This document shows, piece after piece, positions 28,117-38,828 of a DNA stretch of 64,000 nucleotides; position 1 is the first letter of the stretch, and the number at the start of each line of letters is the position of its first letter. The translations under genes and the position numbers were made by a program. Under the pieces are notes generated by a model. That model had not been told where the DNA came from and searched no databases. It was given only the letters and a program-made list of their open reading frames with translations. Where the stretch lies: positions 1,491,001-1,555,000 of the forward strand of contig NZ_CP039740.1 in NCBI RefSeq assembly GCF_005153485.1. The letters run 5' to 3'. The DNA comes from Pseudolabrys sp. FHR47 (lineage in GTDB: Bacteria > Pseudomonadota > Alphaproteobacteria > Rhizobiales > Xanthobacteraceae).

Positions 28117-28230
28117 ATGCTTTTTCATTAAAACTGCATTCAGAGGTGTTGAGCCATTCTCCTTTTACATCTGCAACGTGAATCGTCTCGGTGACCGCGG
28201 TCGCTGAGGGCGCGGAAACGGAAAGAGAGC

Positions 28231-30279
28231 ATGCTCAATCGTATTACCGTCAGCGCACTTTTGAAATCGGCCTTCGGCGTGATGGCGGCGGCCATCATTG
28301 CCGTTCTTGCAACGGGCGCCTGGAACGCTTCGAAGCGACTGATCATCGCTAACGGGATTGTCGCCGATGCCGAAGCGTCGGCTTATCTCTTCACGTCATT
28401 GCACAATCTGCGCATGGACCGAGCGTTCACGTCCAATGACTTGCTCAGCGAAAAGACCGGCGAATTCGGTGCGGTTGTAAAAAAAGTGCGGCCGGCTGGG
28501 CTCGATGCCCTGACGAGTGGCTTGTCGGCTCTGGAGCAAGTCTCGTTCCCGGCGGGCAGTACGACCATCGCTGATCTGCGAGCAGGGCTCGAGCGCCTTC
28601 TGGCCTTCCACAGGCAAGCCAATGCGGCGATCATGCTTCCCAAGGCGCAACGACCCGCCAATCTGGCCAAAGAGGGTTTCGACACGACCACTGCGCTTGT
28701 CGACATGATCGAGAAGGCGTCTTCGCGGCTGGGCGAAATGATGAAGTTCGAAGACTCTCACGTTGACCAATTGCTCCAGTTGAAGACGCTTTCTTGGATG
28801 TTGCGTGTTGCGAGCGGCGATACGGCGATGTACGTCACCACCAGCTTCGTGCGCCAGCCTGCCCCGGATGTGATGCAGGCTTATTCGGAGGCGCTTGGTC
28901 GCGCGAACGCCTCCATGGCCGCAATCGATGAAACGATCAAGCGACTCCCGCTGCCAACGAGCATAATCGAAGCTATCGAAAAGTTCCGGACGGGATACTT
29001 CGGCGACTACAATAAACAACAACAGGTTATGCTCAAGACGCTCATCGCCGGCGAGAAGCCCAGTATGGACCGGGCGAGCTGGGACAAAATGGCGACCGAG
29101 CGCGTCAACGTGTCGGTCGATGTTGCCGAAGGCGCATTGCAGGCCGTCAAGGCCCGGGCCGTGGCAATACGTGGCGAGGCGCAGGTGGGCTTTTATCTGC
29201 AACTCGCCCTTTTGGTGGTCGCGATCGCGATCAGCATCGGCATGATGCTGATCATTACGCGGCGCATCTCCAATCCGTTGATCACGGTGCAGAAAGCGAT
29301 GGTCGAGATCGCTGGCGGCAATTTCAATGCATCGCTGCAGTATACCGGTCGCCAGGACGAAATCGGTCAGATCATCACCGCCGTCAACACTATGGTCGAG
29401 CAGGTACGCGGGATCATCGTTCACATCAAGCAATCGGCCCATGAGGTGACCAGCGCCTCGGGCGAAATCGCCGTGGCGACGACCGATCTGTCGCAACGGA
29501 CCGAAGAGCAAGCGGCCAGCCTGGAGGAAACCTCCGCGTCGATGGAGGAAATTTCCGCCACGGTGCGCAAGAACGCTGATAACGCCCAGCGTGCGCGGCA
29601 GTCGGCGCTTAACACCCAGCAGGTGGCCGACCGCGGCGGCGAGGTTGCGAGCAAGGCGGTGCAGGCCATGGCCCGCATCGAGGAGTCGTCCGGCAAGATC
29701 GCTGACATCATCGGCGTCATCGACGAAATTGCCCGGCAGACCAACTTGCTGGCGCTGAATGCGGCGGTGGAAGCGGCGCGGGCCGGCGAAGCAGGCAGAG
29801 GCTTTGCCGTCGTCGCGACCGAGGTGCGCAGCCTGGCGCAACGTTCGTCGCAGGCCGCCAAGGATATCGCCGAACTCATCACCAACAGCGGCAGCCAGGT
29901 GAAGGACGGCGTGGCACTGGTCAACCAGGCCGGTACGGCGCTTAACAACATCGTGGAGTCGATCCGCGAGGTGGCCGTGTTGGTTTCGGATATTGCCACT
30001 GCCAGCACCGAGCAGGCCCAGGGGTTGGGTGAGGTCGGTAAGGCGCTGGCCCAGATGGACGAGGTGACGCAGCGCAATTCGGCGCTGGTCGAAGAAAACG
30101 CCGCGACGGCGCAGACGCTGGAAAACCAGGCCCGGGCGATGAACGAGCAGGTGGCGTTCTTCCGGATCGATGGGATCGACCAGCCGATTGCGAACGCTGC
30201 TGAGACTCCCGCATCCGTTCGCAAGGCACCGGTCAGGCCGGCCGTCGCCCGACCGTCGGGCCGGGCCTGTGCCGCCTAA
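28231..30279 (+). CDS. Methyl-accepting chemotaxis protein (third of three)
   Basis: 682 residues, same plan as the gene before it: N-terminus [20 protein letters not shown], sensor region to about 325, TM2 [23 protein letters not shown] and a signalling hairpin with [17 protein letters not shown]. The cytoplasmic half is close to the other two while the sensor half has diverged, suggesting a different ligand. GAAAGAGAG lies before the ATG. No che genes are in the window. Confidence 0.92.
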   Translation: MLNRITVSALLKSAFGVMAAAIIAVLATGAWNASKRLIIANGIVADAEASAYLFTSLHNLRMDRAFTSNDLLSEKTGEFGAVVKKVRPAGLDALTSGLSALEQVSFPAGSTTIADLRAGLERLLAFHRQANAAIMLPKAQRPANLAKEGFDTTTALVDMIEKASSRLGEMMKFEDSHVDQLLQLKTLSWMLRVASGDTAMYVTTSFVRQPAPDVMQAYSEALGRANASMAAIDETIKRLPLPTSIIEAIEKFRTGYFGDYNKQQQVMLKTLIAGEKPSMDRASWDKMATERVNVSVDVAEGALQAVKARAVAIRGEAQVGFYLQLALLVVAIAISIGMMLIITRRISNPLITVQKAMVEIAGGNFNASLQYTGRQDEIGQIITAVNTMVEQVRGIIVHIKQSAHEVTSASGEIAVATTDLSQRTEEQAASLEETSASMEEISATVRKNADNAQRARQSALNTQQVADRGGEVASKAVQAMARIEESSGKIADIIGVIDEIARQTNLLALNAAVEAARAGEAGRGFAVVATEVRSLAQRSSQAAKDIAELITNSGSQVKDGVALVNQAGTALNNIVESIREVAVLVSDIATASTEQAQGLGEVGKALAQMDEVTQRNSALVEENAATAQTLENQARAMNEQVAFFRIDGIDQPIANAAETPASVRKAPVRPAVARPSGRACAA

Positions 30280-30434
30280 GGGCGCGCGCGGAACGCACCC
30301 ATGAACCGGGGCCGGCAAGCGCCGGCCCTCCGCGTTCAAGGGGCCTGGCCGGTCGCGGTAGGGCTCCTGCTGGTAGCTTCCTCGGCGTTGCTATTGCCGC
30401 CGCGCGGGACTGCCATTACCCTCCGTTTTCGCGC

Positions 30435-30463
30435 TTGACCGGGCAAAAAGCCGCCCCTATAAG
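30435..30463 (+). promoter_or_regulatory. Promoter of the ilvB leader
   Basis: TTGACC (30435-30440) and TATAAG (30458-30463) with a 17-bp spacer, a near-consensus sigma-70-type promoter. Transcription would begin near 30470, about 25 nt before the leader peptide start, which fits an attenuator-controlled operon. Confidence 0.7.
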
Positions 30464-30494
30464 GCGCGCAACGAAAGTTCGGACGACGCAAGCA

Positions 30495-30545
30495 ATGCGC
30501 AATATTATTATTCTCGTAGTCGAGGTTCGGACACTGGCCGGGTAG
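30495..30545 (+). CDS. ilv leader peptide (attenuator)
   Basis: A 16-residue open frame, MRNIIILVVEVRTLAG. Three ATT (Ile) codons, one CTC (Leu) and three Val codons occur within the eight codons 4-11. It lies between a good promoter and a terminator hairpin, upstream of ilvB. The composition is that expected of a leader whose translation stalls when Ile, Leu or Val are short. It is too short to be a functional protein otherwise. Confidence 0.85.
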   Translation: MRNIIILVVEVRTLAG

Positions 30546-30597
30546 CTGCCGCTACCCTCGGTGAGTGTCCGGACATGGCCCCTTGCGGGCCTTTTTT
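30528..30597 (+). promoter_or_regulatory. Transcription attenuator of ilvB
   Basis: A pause-type structure forms from CGGACACT (30528-30535) with AGTGTCCG (30564-30571), enclosing GGGTAGC (30540-30546) with GCTACCC (30551-30557). The terminator follows: GGCCC (30577-30581), loop CTTGC, GGGCC (30587-30591) and six T (30592-30597). The pause stem overlaps the leader codons, as in classical amino-acid attenuators. I could not assign a unique antiterminator pairing by eye. Confidence 0.8.
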
Positions 30598-30657
30598 ATT
30601 GGCTGCAACGACAGCTACGGCGAAAGCGACAGGACGAGCGAGAGAAGGAAGCCGATC

Positions 30658-32445
30658 ATGACCAAGCACACGGCGACGAAGGACGAACCCCGGCAGATGA
30701 CCGGCGCCGAAATGGTGATTCAGGCCATGGCCGATCAGGGCGTGAAGCATCTGTTCGGTTATCCGGGCGGCGCGGTGCTTCCGATTTACGACGCGCTGTT
30801 CGCCCAGAAGGAAGTCCGCCACATCCTGGTCCGCCACGAGCAGGGCGCGGTCCATGCCGCCGAAGGCTATGCCCGTTCCACCGGCAAGGTGGGTTGTGTC
30901 CTGGTGACCTCCGGTCCCGGTGCCACCAATGCCGTGACCGGTCTCACCGACGCGCTATGCGATTCAATCCCGCTGGTCTGCATCACCGGCCAGGTGCCGA
31001 CGCATCTCATCGGCAACGACGCCTTCCAGGAGTGCGACACGGTCGGCATCACGCGGCCCTGCACCAAGCACAATTATCTGGTGAAGCGCATCGAGGACCT
31101 GCCGCGCATCCTGCATGAGGCCTTCCACATCGCCGCCAGCGGCCGTCCGGGTCCGGTCGTGGTCGACATCCCGAAGGACATCCAGTTCGCCACCGGCATG
31201 TACTCGCAGCCGACGGAATTCCCGCACACCGGCTATCACCCGAAGCTGAATGCCGATCCGGCGCCGATCCGGGCGGCGATCGAGCTGATGGCGCGCGCCA
31301 GAAAGCCGATCTTCTACACCGGCGGCGGCGTCATCAATTCCGGCCCGCAGGCCAGCAAGCTGCTGCGCGAACTGGTGCAGGCAACCGGCTTCCCGATCAC
31401 CTCGACCTTGATGGGGCTAGGGGCCTATCCGGCGGCCGATCCGCAGTGGCTCGGCATGCTCGGCATGCACGGCACGCTGGAAGCGAACATGGCGATGCAT
31501 GACTGCGACGTCATGGTTTGCGTCGGCGCACGCTTCGACGATCGTATCACCGGCCGCCTCGATGCATTTTCACCGAACTCGAAGAAAATCCACATCGACA
31601 TCGACCCGTCGTCGATCAACAAGAACGTTCATGTCGATATCCCGATCATCGGCGATTGCGCGCATGTCCTTCAGGACATGCTGCATCTGTGGAAGTCCGA
31701 GAAGAAACAGGCCGACAAGAAGGCCGTGGGCGATTGGTGGAAGCAGATCGACAAGTGGCGCGCCCGCAAGTCGCTCGCTTACCGGCCGTCGAATGAGGTG
31801 ATCAAACCGCAATACGCCATCCAGCGGCTGTTCGAATTGACCAAGGACAGGGACACCTACATCACGACCGAAGTCGGTCAGCACCAGATGTGGGCGGCGC
31901 AGTTTTATCACTTCAACGAACCGAACCGCTGGATGACGTCCGGCGGCCTCGGCACGATGGGCTACGGCCTGCCGGCCTCGGTCGGCGTGCAACTCGCGCA
32001 TCCCAAGGCGCTGGTCATCGACATCGCCGGCGAGGCCTCGGTGCAGATGACGATGCAGGAATTGTCGACGGCGGTGCAGTACCGGCTGCCGATCAAGATC
32101 TTCATTCTCAACAACAGCTACATGGGCATGGTCCGCCAGTGGCAGGAATTGCTGCACGGCAGCCGCTACTCGGAGAGCTATTCCGAAGCGCTTCCGGATT
32201 TCGTCAAGCTGGCCGAGGCGATGCACGCCGTCGGCATCCGCTGCGAGAAGCCGGGCGACCTCGATCACGCCATCAAGGAGATGATCGATATCGATCGCCC
32301 GGTGCTGTTCGACTGCGTCGTCGATCAGAAGGAAAACTGCTTCCCGATGATTCCGTCGGGCAAGGCGCACAATGAAATGATCCTCGGTGACTCGGGCGTG
32401 TCTCTCGACGATGCCATCACCGAGGAAGGCAAGATGCTGGTTTAA
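30658..32445 (+). CDS. ilvB: Acetolactate synthase large (catalytic) subunit
   Basis: 595 residues from ATG 30658, with AGAAGGAA about 8 nt upstream. It condenses pyruvate with pyruvate or 2-oxobutyrate, the first common step to Val, Leu and Ile. The TPP-type N-terminal domain (FGYPGGAVLPIYDAL, HEQGAVHAAEGYAR), the central FAD-binding part and the C-terminal TPP domain (NNSYMGMVRQWQ) are present. The Mg-binding motif reads GEA (IAGEAS), with Glu for the usual Asp. It is controlled by the attenuator upstream and followed by the small subunit. Confidence 0.95.
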   Translation: MTKHTATKDEPRQMTGAEMVIQAMADQGVKHLFGYPGGAVLPIYDALFAQKEVRHILVRHEQGAVHAAEGYARSTGKVGCVLVTSGPGATNAVTGLTDALCDSIPLVCITGQVPTHLIGNDAFQECDTVGITRPCTKHNYLVKRIEDLPRILHEAFHIAASGRPGPVVVDIPKDIQFATGMYSQPTEFPHTGYHPKLNADPAPIRAAIELMARARKPIFYTGGGVINSGPQASKLLRELVQATGFPITSTLMGLGAYPAADPQWLGMLGMHGTLEANMAMHDCDVMVCVGARFDDRITGRLDAFSPNSKKIHIDIDPSSINKNVHVDIPIIGDCAHVLQDMLHLWKSEKKQADKKAVGDWWKQIDKWRARKSLAYRPSNEVIKPQYAIQRLFELTKDRDTYITTEVGQHQMWAAQFYHFNEPNRWMTSGGLGTMGYGLPASVGVQLAHPKALVIDIAGEASVQMTMQELSTAVQYRLPIKIFILNNSYMGMVRQWQELLHGSRYSESYSEALPDFVKLAEAMHAVGIRCEKPGDLDHAIKEMIDIDRPVLFDCVVDQKENCFPMIPSGKAHNEMILGDSGVSLDDAITEEGKMLV

Positions 32446-32456
32446 TTTCTTTCTTT

Positions 32457-32574
32457 ACCTCTCCCATTGGGAGAGGTCGACGCGCGAAGCGCGGCGGGTG
32501 AGGGGTTAGTGCCTAACGAGGCTCACTTGCCCCCTCACCCCAACCCTCTCCCCCAAGGGGAGAGGGAGCGCGCC
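32457..32574. repeat. Palindromic intergenic element between ilvB and ilvN
   Basis: A compound inverted repeat. CCTCTCCCATTGGGAGAGG at one end and CCCTCTCCCCCAAGGGGAGAGGG at the other are each palindromic, and GGGTGAGGGG pairs with CCCCTCACCC near the middle. It resembles the REP-like elements scattered in alphaproteobacterial genomes. It interrupts the ilvBN operon. Confidence 0.7.
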
Positions 32575-32612
32575 AAGCTCGCCGCAGATGCAAGCGAACA
32601 AGGATCAGACCC

Positions 32613-33173
32613 GTGAACGCCAACGCCAACGTCCCGTCGAGCACGTCGCACTATCCGACCGCGACCAATGTGCAGAAGCCGGAAACCCACACTCTGTCGG
32701 TGCTGGTCGATAACGAGCCGGGCGTGCTCGCCCGCGTCATCGGCCTGTTCTCCGGCCGCGGCTACAACATCGAATCGCTGACGGTGTCGGAGACCGAGCA
32801 CGCCAAGCACCTATCGCTGATCACCGTCGTCACGACCGGCACGCCGATGGTGATCGAGCAGATCAAGAACCAGCTCGACCGGCTCGTGCCGGTGCACCGG
32901 GTCGTCGACATGACGCTCTCCGGAAAGGCCATCGAGCGCGAACTCGCCATGGTGAAGGTGCGCGGTAAGGGCGACAACCGTGTCGAGGCGCTGCGTCTGG
33001 CCGATGCCTTCCGCGCCCGCGTTATCGACGCCACCACCGAGAGCTTCGTCTTCGAGATCACGGGCAAGAGCGACAAGATCGAGCAGTTCGTGGCGCTGAT
33101 GCTGCCGCTCGGCCTTGTCGAAGTTTCTCGCACGGGTATCGCGGCGATCGCGCGCGGTCCGGACCCGATGTAA
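32613..33173 (+). CDS. ilvN: Acetolactate synthase small (regulatory) subunit
   Basis: 186 residues from GTG 32613. The ACT domain starts at THTLSVLVDNEPGVLARVIG (about 26-45) and continues with FSGRGYNIESLTVSETE; the C-terminal AHAS-small-subunit domain follows (VKVRGKGDNRVEALRLADAF). It binds valine or other end products and stimulates and controls IlvB. Residues 1-25 are an unusual Asn/Ser/Thr-rich extension. Could also be called ilvH. Confidence 0.94.
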   Translation: MNANANVPSSTSHYPTATNVQKPETHTLSVLVDNEPGVLARVIGLFSGRGYNIESLTVSETEHAKHLSLITVVTTGTPMVIEQIKNQLDRLVPVHRVVDMTLSGKAIERELAMVKVRGKGDNRVEALRLADAFRARVIDATTESFVFEITGKSDKIEQFVALMLPLGLVEVSRTGIAAIARGPDPM

Positions 33174-34899
<1,726 letters not shown>

Positions 34900-34921
34900 C
34901 CTTCTGCTTGCTGCAACAGCG

Positions 34922-34947
34922 AAGGGCCCGCTCCCGCGGGCCCTTTT
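34922..34947 (+). terminator. Rho-independent terminator after ilvC
   Basis: AAGGGCCCGC (34922-34931), loop TCCC, GCGGGCCCTT (34936-34945) and TTTT. A strong stem with a T tract 22 bp after the ilvC stop. Confidence 0.9.
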
Positions 34948-35051
34948 GCATTGTGAGAACAGGTCAATTCGTCGCCGACCTCGGTGTTTGCATTAGCCGC
35001 GTGAGCCGCTAGTTTGCGCGCCAAGCAATGCAGATGAGGGGCGGGACCCGA

Positions 35052-35879
35052 ATGGCGGCGATGGGAGCAATAGCGACGAGCGAAGCGGCGGTCGCCCTGA
35101 CCGAGGTCGACGTCGCGTTTCGCCTCGCCGACGGTGGCGTGTTTCGCGCCGTGCACGATGCCTCGCTCAAGGTGGCCGATGGCGAGTTCGTTGCCATTGT
35201 AGGGCCGACCGGCTGCGGCAAGTCCACGCTCCTGAATATCGCTGCCGGCCTGCTGGCGCCCGCCGCGGGTTCCGCCGACATTTTCGGCGCGCCGCTCGCC
35301 GACCTCAACCGGCAGGCCGGCTACCTGTTTCAGGCCGATGCGCTGTTCCCCTGGAAGACCGCGCTGGAGAATGTCGCGATCGGACTGGAGATCGCCGGCG
35401 TGCCGCAGACCGAAGCGCGGGCCCGCGCCAGGGAGTGGCTTGGCAAAGTTGGCCTCGGCGCCTTCGGCGACCGCTATCCGCACATGCTGTCGGGCGGGCA
35501 GCGCAAGCGCGTGGGTCTCGCCCAGGTGCTCATTCGCGATCCGAAAATCCTCTTGATGGACGAGCCCTTCGGTCCGCTCGACGCGCAGACGCGGCAGATC
35601 ATGGGTAATCTGCTGCTCGATTTGTGGAGCGCGGATCGCAAGGCTGTGTTGTTCGTCACCCACGATCTGGAGGAGGCGATCGCGCTCTCCGATCGCGTTG
35701 TGATCATGTCGGCCGGGCCATCGTCGCGCATCATCGGCGACTGGCGCGTGACGTTGCCACGGCCGCGCGATATCGCTGAGGTCAAGCTTGATCCGGCTTT
35801 CCACGATCTCCATCGCGATATCTGGAACATGCTCCGCGAGGAAGTCGTCAAGGGTTATGCCCAGGCGGAGGGCCGGTGA
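35052..35879 (+). CDS. ABC transporter ATP-binding protein (nitrate/sulfonate type)
   Basis: About 275 residues from ATG 35052, with GAGGGG 10 nt upstream; ATGs at 35028 and 35034 are also possible. Walker A GPTGCGKST, Q-loop FQADALFPWK, signature LSGGQRKR and Walker B ILLMDEPFGPLD are present. It energises the permease encoded next, whose ATG overlaps its stop by 1 bp. Together with the binding protein at 36767 it makes a complete importer of unknown substrate. Confidence 0.9.
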   Translation: MAAMGAIATSEAAVALTEVDVAFRLADGGVFRAVHDASLKVADGEFVAIVGPTGCGKSTLLNIAAGLLAPAAGSADIFGAPLADLNRQAGYLFQADALFPWKTALENVAIGLEIAGVPQTEARARAREWLGKVGLGAFGDRYPHMLSGGQRKRVGLAQVLIRDPKILLMDEPFGPLDAQTRQIMGNLLLDLWSADRKAVLFVTHDLEEAIALSDRVVIMSAGPSSRIIGDWRVTLPRPRDIAEVKLDPAFHDLHRDIWNMLREEVVKGYAQAEGR

Positions 35880-36667
35880 TGTCACGCGCAACGCTCCTGT
35901 CGCTGCAAATCCTCGTCGCGATCCTATTCTTCGCCGTATGGTACGTGCTGACGACTTATCCCATCTTCGGCACGGTGATTTTGCCTCCGTTCTTCTTCTC
36001 CAACCCGGTCGATGTCGCAAAACAGATCGTCGCCTGGTTCGCGTCCGGCGTGATTTGGAAGCATCTGTGGGTGACGTTGCTGGAATCGATGCTGGCCTTC
36101 GTCATCGGCTCGATCGGCGGCGTGCTGGTCGGCTTCTGGTTCGCACGCCAACCGCGCACCGCTGCGGTGTTCGATCCTTATGTGAAGATGGCGAATGCGC
36201 TGCCGCGCGTCGTGCTGGCGCCGATCTTCACACTGTGGCTCGGCCTTGGCATCTGGTCGAAGGTGGCGCTCGGCGTCACGCTGGTGTTCTTCATCGTATT
36301 CTTCAACGTTTACCAGGGCGTCAAGGAAGTCTCGCCGACCGTGCTCGCCAATGCGCGCATGCTCGGCATGAACGAGCGGCAACTGATGCGCCACGTCTAT
36401 TGGCCGTCGGCCTTGTCGTGGATGTTCTCGTCGCTGCACACCTCGGTCGGCTTTGCTGTGGTCGGTGCCGTGGTCGGCGAATATCTCGGCGCCGCCGCGG
36501 GCCTCGGCTATTTGATCCAGCAGGCGGAAGGCATCTTCGATGTCGCCGGCGTTTTCGCTGGCATGTTCGTGCTGGCGGCCTTCGTCATCGCGATCGACAT
36601 TGTCGTCACGCTGGTTGAGAAGCGTCTGCTTGTCTGGCGCCCGACCGTGGGCGAGGCCAAGCCCTGA
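35879..36667 (+). CDS. ABC transporter permease (SsuC/TauC-like)
   Basis: 262 residues with about six membrane segments. The coupling region VLANARMLGMNERQLMRHVY is typical of the nitrate/sulfonate family permeases. The start overlaps the ATPase stop (TGATG). A GTG three bases upstream is also possible. It forms the membrane channel of the second NMT1-type importer in the window. Confidence 0.9.
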   Translation: MSRATLLSLQILVAILFFAVWYVLTTYPIFGTVILPPFFFSNPVDVAKQIVAWFASGVIWKHLWVTLLESMLAFVIGSIGGVLVGFWFARQPRTAAVFDPYVKMANALPRVVLAPIFTLWLGLGIWSKVALGVTLVFFIVFFNVYQGVKEVSPTVLANARMLGMNERQLMRHVYWPSALSWMFSSLHTSVGFAVVGAVVGEYLGAAAGLGYLIQQAEGIFDVAGVFAGMFVLAAFVIAIDIVVTLVEKRLLVWRPTVGEAKP

Positions 36668-36766
36668 TAGGCCGCCGTGATCGCCTGTTTCGTCTTTTCG
36701 GCCTAGGCAATCTCGTGCGGCTGGCCTAAATTCCGCACCAACGATCCAAAAATACGGAGGAAACGA

Positions 36767-37792
36767 ATGTCAAAGCTGTTCCGCCGCGCTGCCACCGCAG
36801 CCGCCGCGCTCGTTCTGTCGGCCGGCCTGATGGCGGGCACTGCGCTTGCCCAGTCTACGGTGAAACTCGCCATCGGCGGCGCTTCGTGCCTGTGCTACCT
36901 GCCGACCATGCTGGCCGACGCGCTCGGGGAATACAAAAAGGCCGGCGTCAATGTCGAGGTCATCCAGTTCAAGGGTGGCTCCGAGGCGCTGAAGGCCGTG
37001 ATGGGCGGCAGCGCCGACGTGGTCTCCGGCTATTTCGACCACACCGTCAATCTCGCCGCCAAGGGCCAGAACCTGCAATCCTTCGTGGTCTATGACCGCT
37101 TCCCCGGCTTCGCGCTGGTCGTGTCGCCCAAGCACACCGCATCGATCAAGTCGATCAAGGACCTCGCCAACAAGAAGGTCGGCGTCAGTGCGCCGGGTTC
37201 GTCGACCGACTTCTTCCTCAAATACATCCTCAGCAAGAACGGCGTCGATCCGAATTCGGTCGCGGTTATTGGCGTCGGTCTTGGCGCCACCGCGGTCGCA
37301 TCAATGGAGCAGGGCGAGATCGAAGCCGCCATCATGCTCGACCCGGCGGTGACGCTGCTGGCCGGCAAGTATTCGGACCTGAAGATTCTCAGCGATACAC
37401 GCTCGCAGAAGGACACGCTCGCCGTGTTCGGCGGTGAGTATCCGGGCGGCGCGCTCTATACCAAGGCCGACTGGATCGCCTCGCACGAGAAGGAGGTGCA
37501 GGGCATGACCAAGGCGATCATCGCCACGCTGAAGTGGATCCACTCGCATACGCCGGAAGAGATCGCCGACAAGATGCCGGCGGAGCTCGTCGGCAAGGAC
37601 AAGGCGCTCTATGTCGCGGCGCTGAAGAACACGCTGCCGATGTTCTCGGAAACCGGCCTGATGGACCCGAAGGGCGCGCAAGCCGTGCTCGCGGTGTTCA
37701 GCCAGTCTGTGCCGGCCATCCGCGACGCCAAGATCGACTTGTCGAAGACCTACACCAACAAATATGTCGAGGCGGCGGGCAAGACGAACTAG
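36767..37792 (+). CDS. ABC transporter substrate-binding protein (NMT1-like)
   Basis: 341 residues. A signal peptide (1-28, ending GTALA) precedes QSTVKLAIGGASCLCYLPTM. The NMT1 family pattern continues with KKAGVNVEVIQFKGGSEALK and SADVVSGYFDHTVNLAAKG. It supplies ligand to the two ABC genes upstream, 99 bp away. The vicinal CLC motif in the mature N-terminus is unusual. A CGGAGGAAACGA Shine-Dalgarno lies before the ATG. Ligand unknown. Confidence 0.88.
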   Translation: MSKLFRRAATAAAALVLSAGLMAGTALAQSTVKLAIGGASCLCYLPTMLADALGEYKKAGVNVEVIQFKGGSEALKAVMGGSADVVSGYFDHTVNLAAKGQNLQSFVVYDRFPGFALVVSPKHTASIKSIKDLANKKVGVSAPGSSTDFFLKYILSKNGVDPNSVAVIGVGLGATAVASMEQGEIEAAIMLDPAVTLLAGKYSDLKILSDTRSQKDTLAVFGGEYPGGALYTKADWIASHEKEVQGMTKAIIATLKWIHSHTPEEIADKMPAELVGKDKALYVAALKNTLPMFSETGLMDPKGAQAVLAVFSQSVPAIRDAKIDLSKTYTNKYVEAAGKTN

Positions 37793-37830
37793 CAAGCGGT
37801 CGCTCCGACATATTTGACACAAAGACTACG

Positions 37831-37921
37831 TCATGGCCGGGCTTGTCCCGGCCATCCACGTCTTTGGGATATGAGCGAGATGCAGTAAGACGTGGATGCC
37901 CGGCACAGGGCCGGGCATAAC
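37831..37921. repeat. Palindromic REP-like intergenic element
   Basis: TGGCCGGGCTTGTCCCGGCCA at one end and GCCCGGCACAGGGCCGGGC at the other are imperfect palindromes; ATCCACGTCTT and AAGACGTGGAT between them pair as an inverted repeat. This architecture is familiar from Bradyrhizobium and Rhodopseudomonas genomes. It probably terminates the ABC operon. One copy in the window. Confidence 0.7.
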
Positions 37922-37941
37922 GGCTGAGCGCATTGGGTCCC

Positions 37942-38826
37942 ATGAATCTCGTTTCCGTCCAGTCCCACGTCGTTTACGGCCATGTCGGCAACTCGGCGGC
38001 GGTGTTTCCGTTGCAACGCATGGGAGTCGAGGTCTGGCCGATCCATACCGTGCAGTTCTCCAACCACACGGGCTACGGCGCCTGGGAGGGCGAGGTATTC
38101 GGGCCCGGGCTCATCCGCGACCTGATGGCGGGTCTGGACGCGCGCGGCGTGCTGTCCTCATGCGATGGTCTGCTGTCGGGCTACATGGGCAGCGCGGAAA
38201 TCGCCGAAGCCATTGTCGAGGCCGTGGCCACCGTCCGCCGTGCCAATCCGTCGGCGCGCTATTGCTGCGATCCGGTCATCGGCGATGTCGGCCGCGGCAT
38301 CTTCGTGCGCGAGGGCATCCCTGAGTTCATCAAGGCCAAGGCGCTGCCGGCCGCCGATATCGTCACGCCGAACCAGTTCGAGCTCGATTGTCTTACCGGG
38401 CGCACCTCGCGGACGCGCGATGAGGTGCGCGATGCCGTCAAGGCGCTGCACGATCTCGGCCCGCGCGCGGTGCTGGTGACGTCGCTGCATACCGATGAGA
38501 CGCCAGCCGATGCGATCGACATGCTCGCCTCCGACGATACCGGCTGTTACCTGTTGCGCACGCCGCGTCTTAAGGCCCATATCGATGGCGCGGGCGACCT
38601 CGTCGCGGCCCTGTTCTTCGCCCATTATCTGCGGCAGGGCTGTGCCAGGGAAGCCTTGGCGCACGCCGGCAACTCGGTGTTCGGCATTCTGCAGAAGACG
38701 GTGGAAGCCGGCGCCCGGGAGATCCAGACGGTGCTGGCACAGGACGAAATCATCGCGCCGACCAGCAGCTTCGAGGTCGTGGCGGCGGGTATGCCGCTGC
38801 ACGATCTTGGCGAAAGGGCCCTCTGA
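37942..38826 (+). CDS. pdxY: Pyridoxal kinase PdxY
   Basis: 294 residues from ATG 37942. It starts with VSVQSHVVYGHVGNSAAVFP, the hallmark of PdxY, and continues with TVQFSNHTGYG, CDPVIGDVGRG and a ribokinase-type GAGDLVAALFF motif with the catalytic Asp. It phosphorylates pyridoxal to PLP in the cytoplasm. It stands two bases before phzF and is probably co-transcribed with it. Confidence 0.93.
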   Translation: MNLVSVQSHVVYGHVGNSAAVFPLQRMGVEVWPIHTVQFSNHTGYGAWEGEVFGPGLIRDLMAGLDARGVLSSCDGLLSGYMGSAEIAEAIVEAVATVRRANPSARYCCDPVIGDVGRGIFVREGIPEFIKAKALPAADIVTPNQFELDCLTGRTSRTRDEVRDAVKALHDLGPRAVLVTSLHTDETPADAIDMLASDDTGCYLLRTPRLKAHIDGAGDLVAALFFAHYLRQGCAREALAHAGNSVFGILQKTVEAGAREIQTVLAQDEIIAPTSSFEVVAAGMPLHDLGERAL

Positions 38827-38828
38827 CC

